This document shows, one piece after another, positions 12,262-13,080 of a DNA stretch of 13,080 nt. Origin of the DNA: Actinomyces viscosus. GTDB taxonomy: Bacteria > Bacteroidota > Bacteroidia > Flavobacteriales_D > Crocinitomicaceae. The DNA lies in the NCBI GenBank assembly GCA_943326975.2, contig CALPVI020000019.1, forward strand, positions 1 to 13,080, in the 5' to 3' direction. The position numbers and the translations under genes are program-made. Every line of letters begins with the position of its first letter. Position 1 is the first letter of the stretch. The notes under the pieces were generated by a model. It was given only the letters and a program-made list of their open reading frames with translations, did no database searches and was not told where the DNA came from.

Positions 12262-13080
12262 TTTTTGTAATTTAAAGTATAACCTATCCCAGATTCAAAA
12301 TAATCAGCTTTTGCCCAATGTGATTTAAGTACAACGTTGAAAAATAAGCCATTGTTTAAATAATATCTCATTCCAACACGATGGTAAAATAAATCATCAG
12401 GCTTATATTTATCTCTGACATAAACCCCCATGCCTAATACAAAATGAAAATTATCTAATGGTAAAAGATAACCAGCAAATACGCCTAACTGAATAATATC
12501 TAATTGTGTTTTTTTTATATCTGTTTTATATCCAAAGGTTGATTGTTTAGAAAAAAAATCGAATGCTAATTCACATCCAACACGAGGTTTGAAGAAATAT
12601 CTTGTGTTAGCTGATAATGAGAAGACAGCATATTTTCTACTTTGTGTAGGATAAATTTCTTTTTCTGAAATTATACTAGTTGCACTAAATAAGAATTTTT
12701 TGAAAGGGAGATGATAACCAATTTTTGTTGAATCTAAATGATTGTTTTGATGTATTGTGTATCCATATCCTAAACTTAAAAATGGTAAATTGACTCCTAG
12801 GTTTGGAGTTTGTGCTGCAGCATTAGAACAATGAGTAATGTCTATACCAAATGAAAAGTGATGATTATTAATGTCTAGACGATTTATCAAACCAAAGCAT
12901 ATTAGTGCATTTACATGCGATCCAATAGCATTGTTTTTAGCATTTGTTATTGGGTCATAGTGTTTTGGAGTATAGGCTAGTCCATTTGCTAATTTCCCAA
13001 GGAAGCGATATTTTTTTTTATGTATGAATGGAAATTCTATGAATTGGTAAATGCCGTTAAATCGACCCAAAATTTGATCA
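12258..13080 (-). CDS. PagL / acyloxyacyl hydrolase-like outer-membrane protein (5' end missing)
   Basis: A beta-barrel-like protein, open to the right edge, so the N-terminus and signal peptide are outside the window; 274 residues are visible. A TTG at 13070 is not a credible start because the frame continues through it with DQI upstream. The key mark is FGIDITHCSNAAAQTPNLGVN, an HxS pair (His codon at 12831-12833, Ser at 12825-12827) followed by PNxGxN, as in lipid A 3-O-deacylase PagL and the acyloxyacyl hydrolase family of Bacteroidota, which cleave acyl chains from lipid A in the outer membrane. The rest alternates polar and hydrophobic residues as in barrel strands (LSLGYGYTI, VFSLSANTRYFF, LGVFAGYLLPL, VGMRYYL) and ends in aromatic GIGYTLNY. 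I cannot assign the third catalytic residue (Glu in PagL). Coupled by ATGA to the lipoprotein gene. Confidence 0.78.
   Translation of the reverse strand, partial: DQILGRFNGIYQFIEFPFIHKKKYRFLGKLANGLAYTPKHYDPITNAKNNAIGSHVNALICFGLINRLDINNHHFSFGIDITHCSNAAAQTPNLGVNLPFLSLGYGYTIHQNNHLDSTKIGYHLPFKKFLFSATSIISEKEIYPTQSRKYAVFSLSANTRYFFKPRVGCELAFDFFSKQSTFGYKTDIKKTQLDIIQLGVFAGYLLPLDNFHFVLGMGVYVRDKYKPDDLFYHRVGMRYYLNNGLFFNVVLKSHWAKADYFESGIGYTLNYKK

Noticed and set aside
1..13080. CRISPR array, tRNA/rRNA, phage, insertion sequence or defence/toxin system
   Set aside because: I found no regular spaced repeats, cloverleaf sequence, transposase or integrase motifs, or small toxin-antitoxin pair; nearly every gene is recognisable as housekeeping or envelope.

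Overview
The window reads as chromosomal DNA from a member of the Bacteroidota, most likely Flavobacteriales. It is strongly AT-rich. Several promoter-like sites fit the flavobacterial TTG-N18/19-TAnnTTTG pattern rather than sigma70. Most genes lack a Shine-Dalgarno sequence. The gene content also fits: large TPR/PD40/OmpA envelope proteins of the PorE kind, a GIN-domain (DUF2807) lipoprotein, and a branched-chain-type E2. I cannot name the species. Almost all of the sequence is coding, and I see no tRNA, rRNA, CRISPR array, phage or insertion sequence.

Left part (1-1850): the C-terminal two thirds of a BioF-like PLP enzyme enters from the left edge. It overlaps by 12 bp the end of a convergent glutamine amidotransferase (PabA/TrpG type), which has a well-formed promoter on the minus strand. 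A divergent RidA deaminase follows.

Centre-left (1851-3949): a short region holds an unusually perfect AGGAGG, a possible CTG-started 22-codon ORF, two mutually exclusive small hairpins and a -7-like box. It leads by an ATGA overlap into a 652-residue membrane protein. That protein joins a GT2 glycosyltransferase to what looks like a catalytically empty polyprenyl-phosphate sugar-transferase (WcaJ/WbaP-like) half. A candidate terminator follows.

Centre (3984-5458): the lipoyl E2 acyltransferase of a 2-oxoacid dehydrogenase complex is a self-contained unit with its own promoter and a strong 12-bp stem terminator.

Centre-right (5471-10726): two tandem paralogous envelope proteins with a signal peptide, TPRs, a PD40 propeller and an OmpA-like tail are followed 6 bp later by cytidylate kinase, probably as one transcript. 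The first copy keeps a CRD-like segment and a canonical peptidoglycan-binding OmpA domain. The second has lost the CRD and has a degenerate OmpA domain.

Right part (10727-13080): a protein with a probable tandem ACT module is read rightwards. It shares its stop tetranucleotide TTAA with a leftward two-gene unit: a PagL/acyloxyacyl-hydrolase-like outer-membrane protein (cut by the right edge), coupled by ATGA to a GIN-domain lipoprotein. A likely terminator for the rightward transcript lies inside the lipoprotein's coding sequence.

Overall this is mostly housekeeping and envelope biology. I do not see a clear new multi-gene system. The best leads are the leader upstream of the glycosyltransferase, the GT2/degenerate-transferase fusion, the diverging PorE-like pair, and the terminator buried in an opposing gene.
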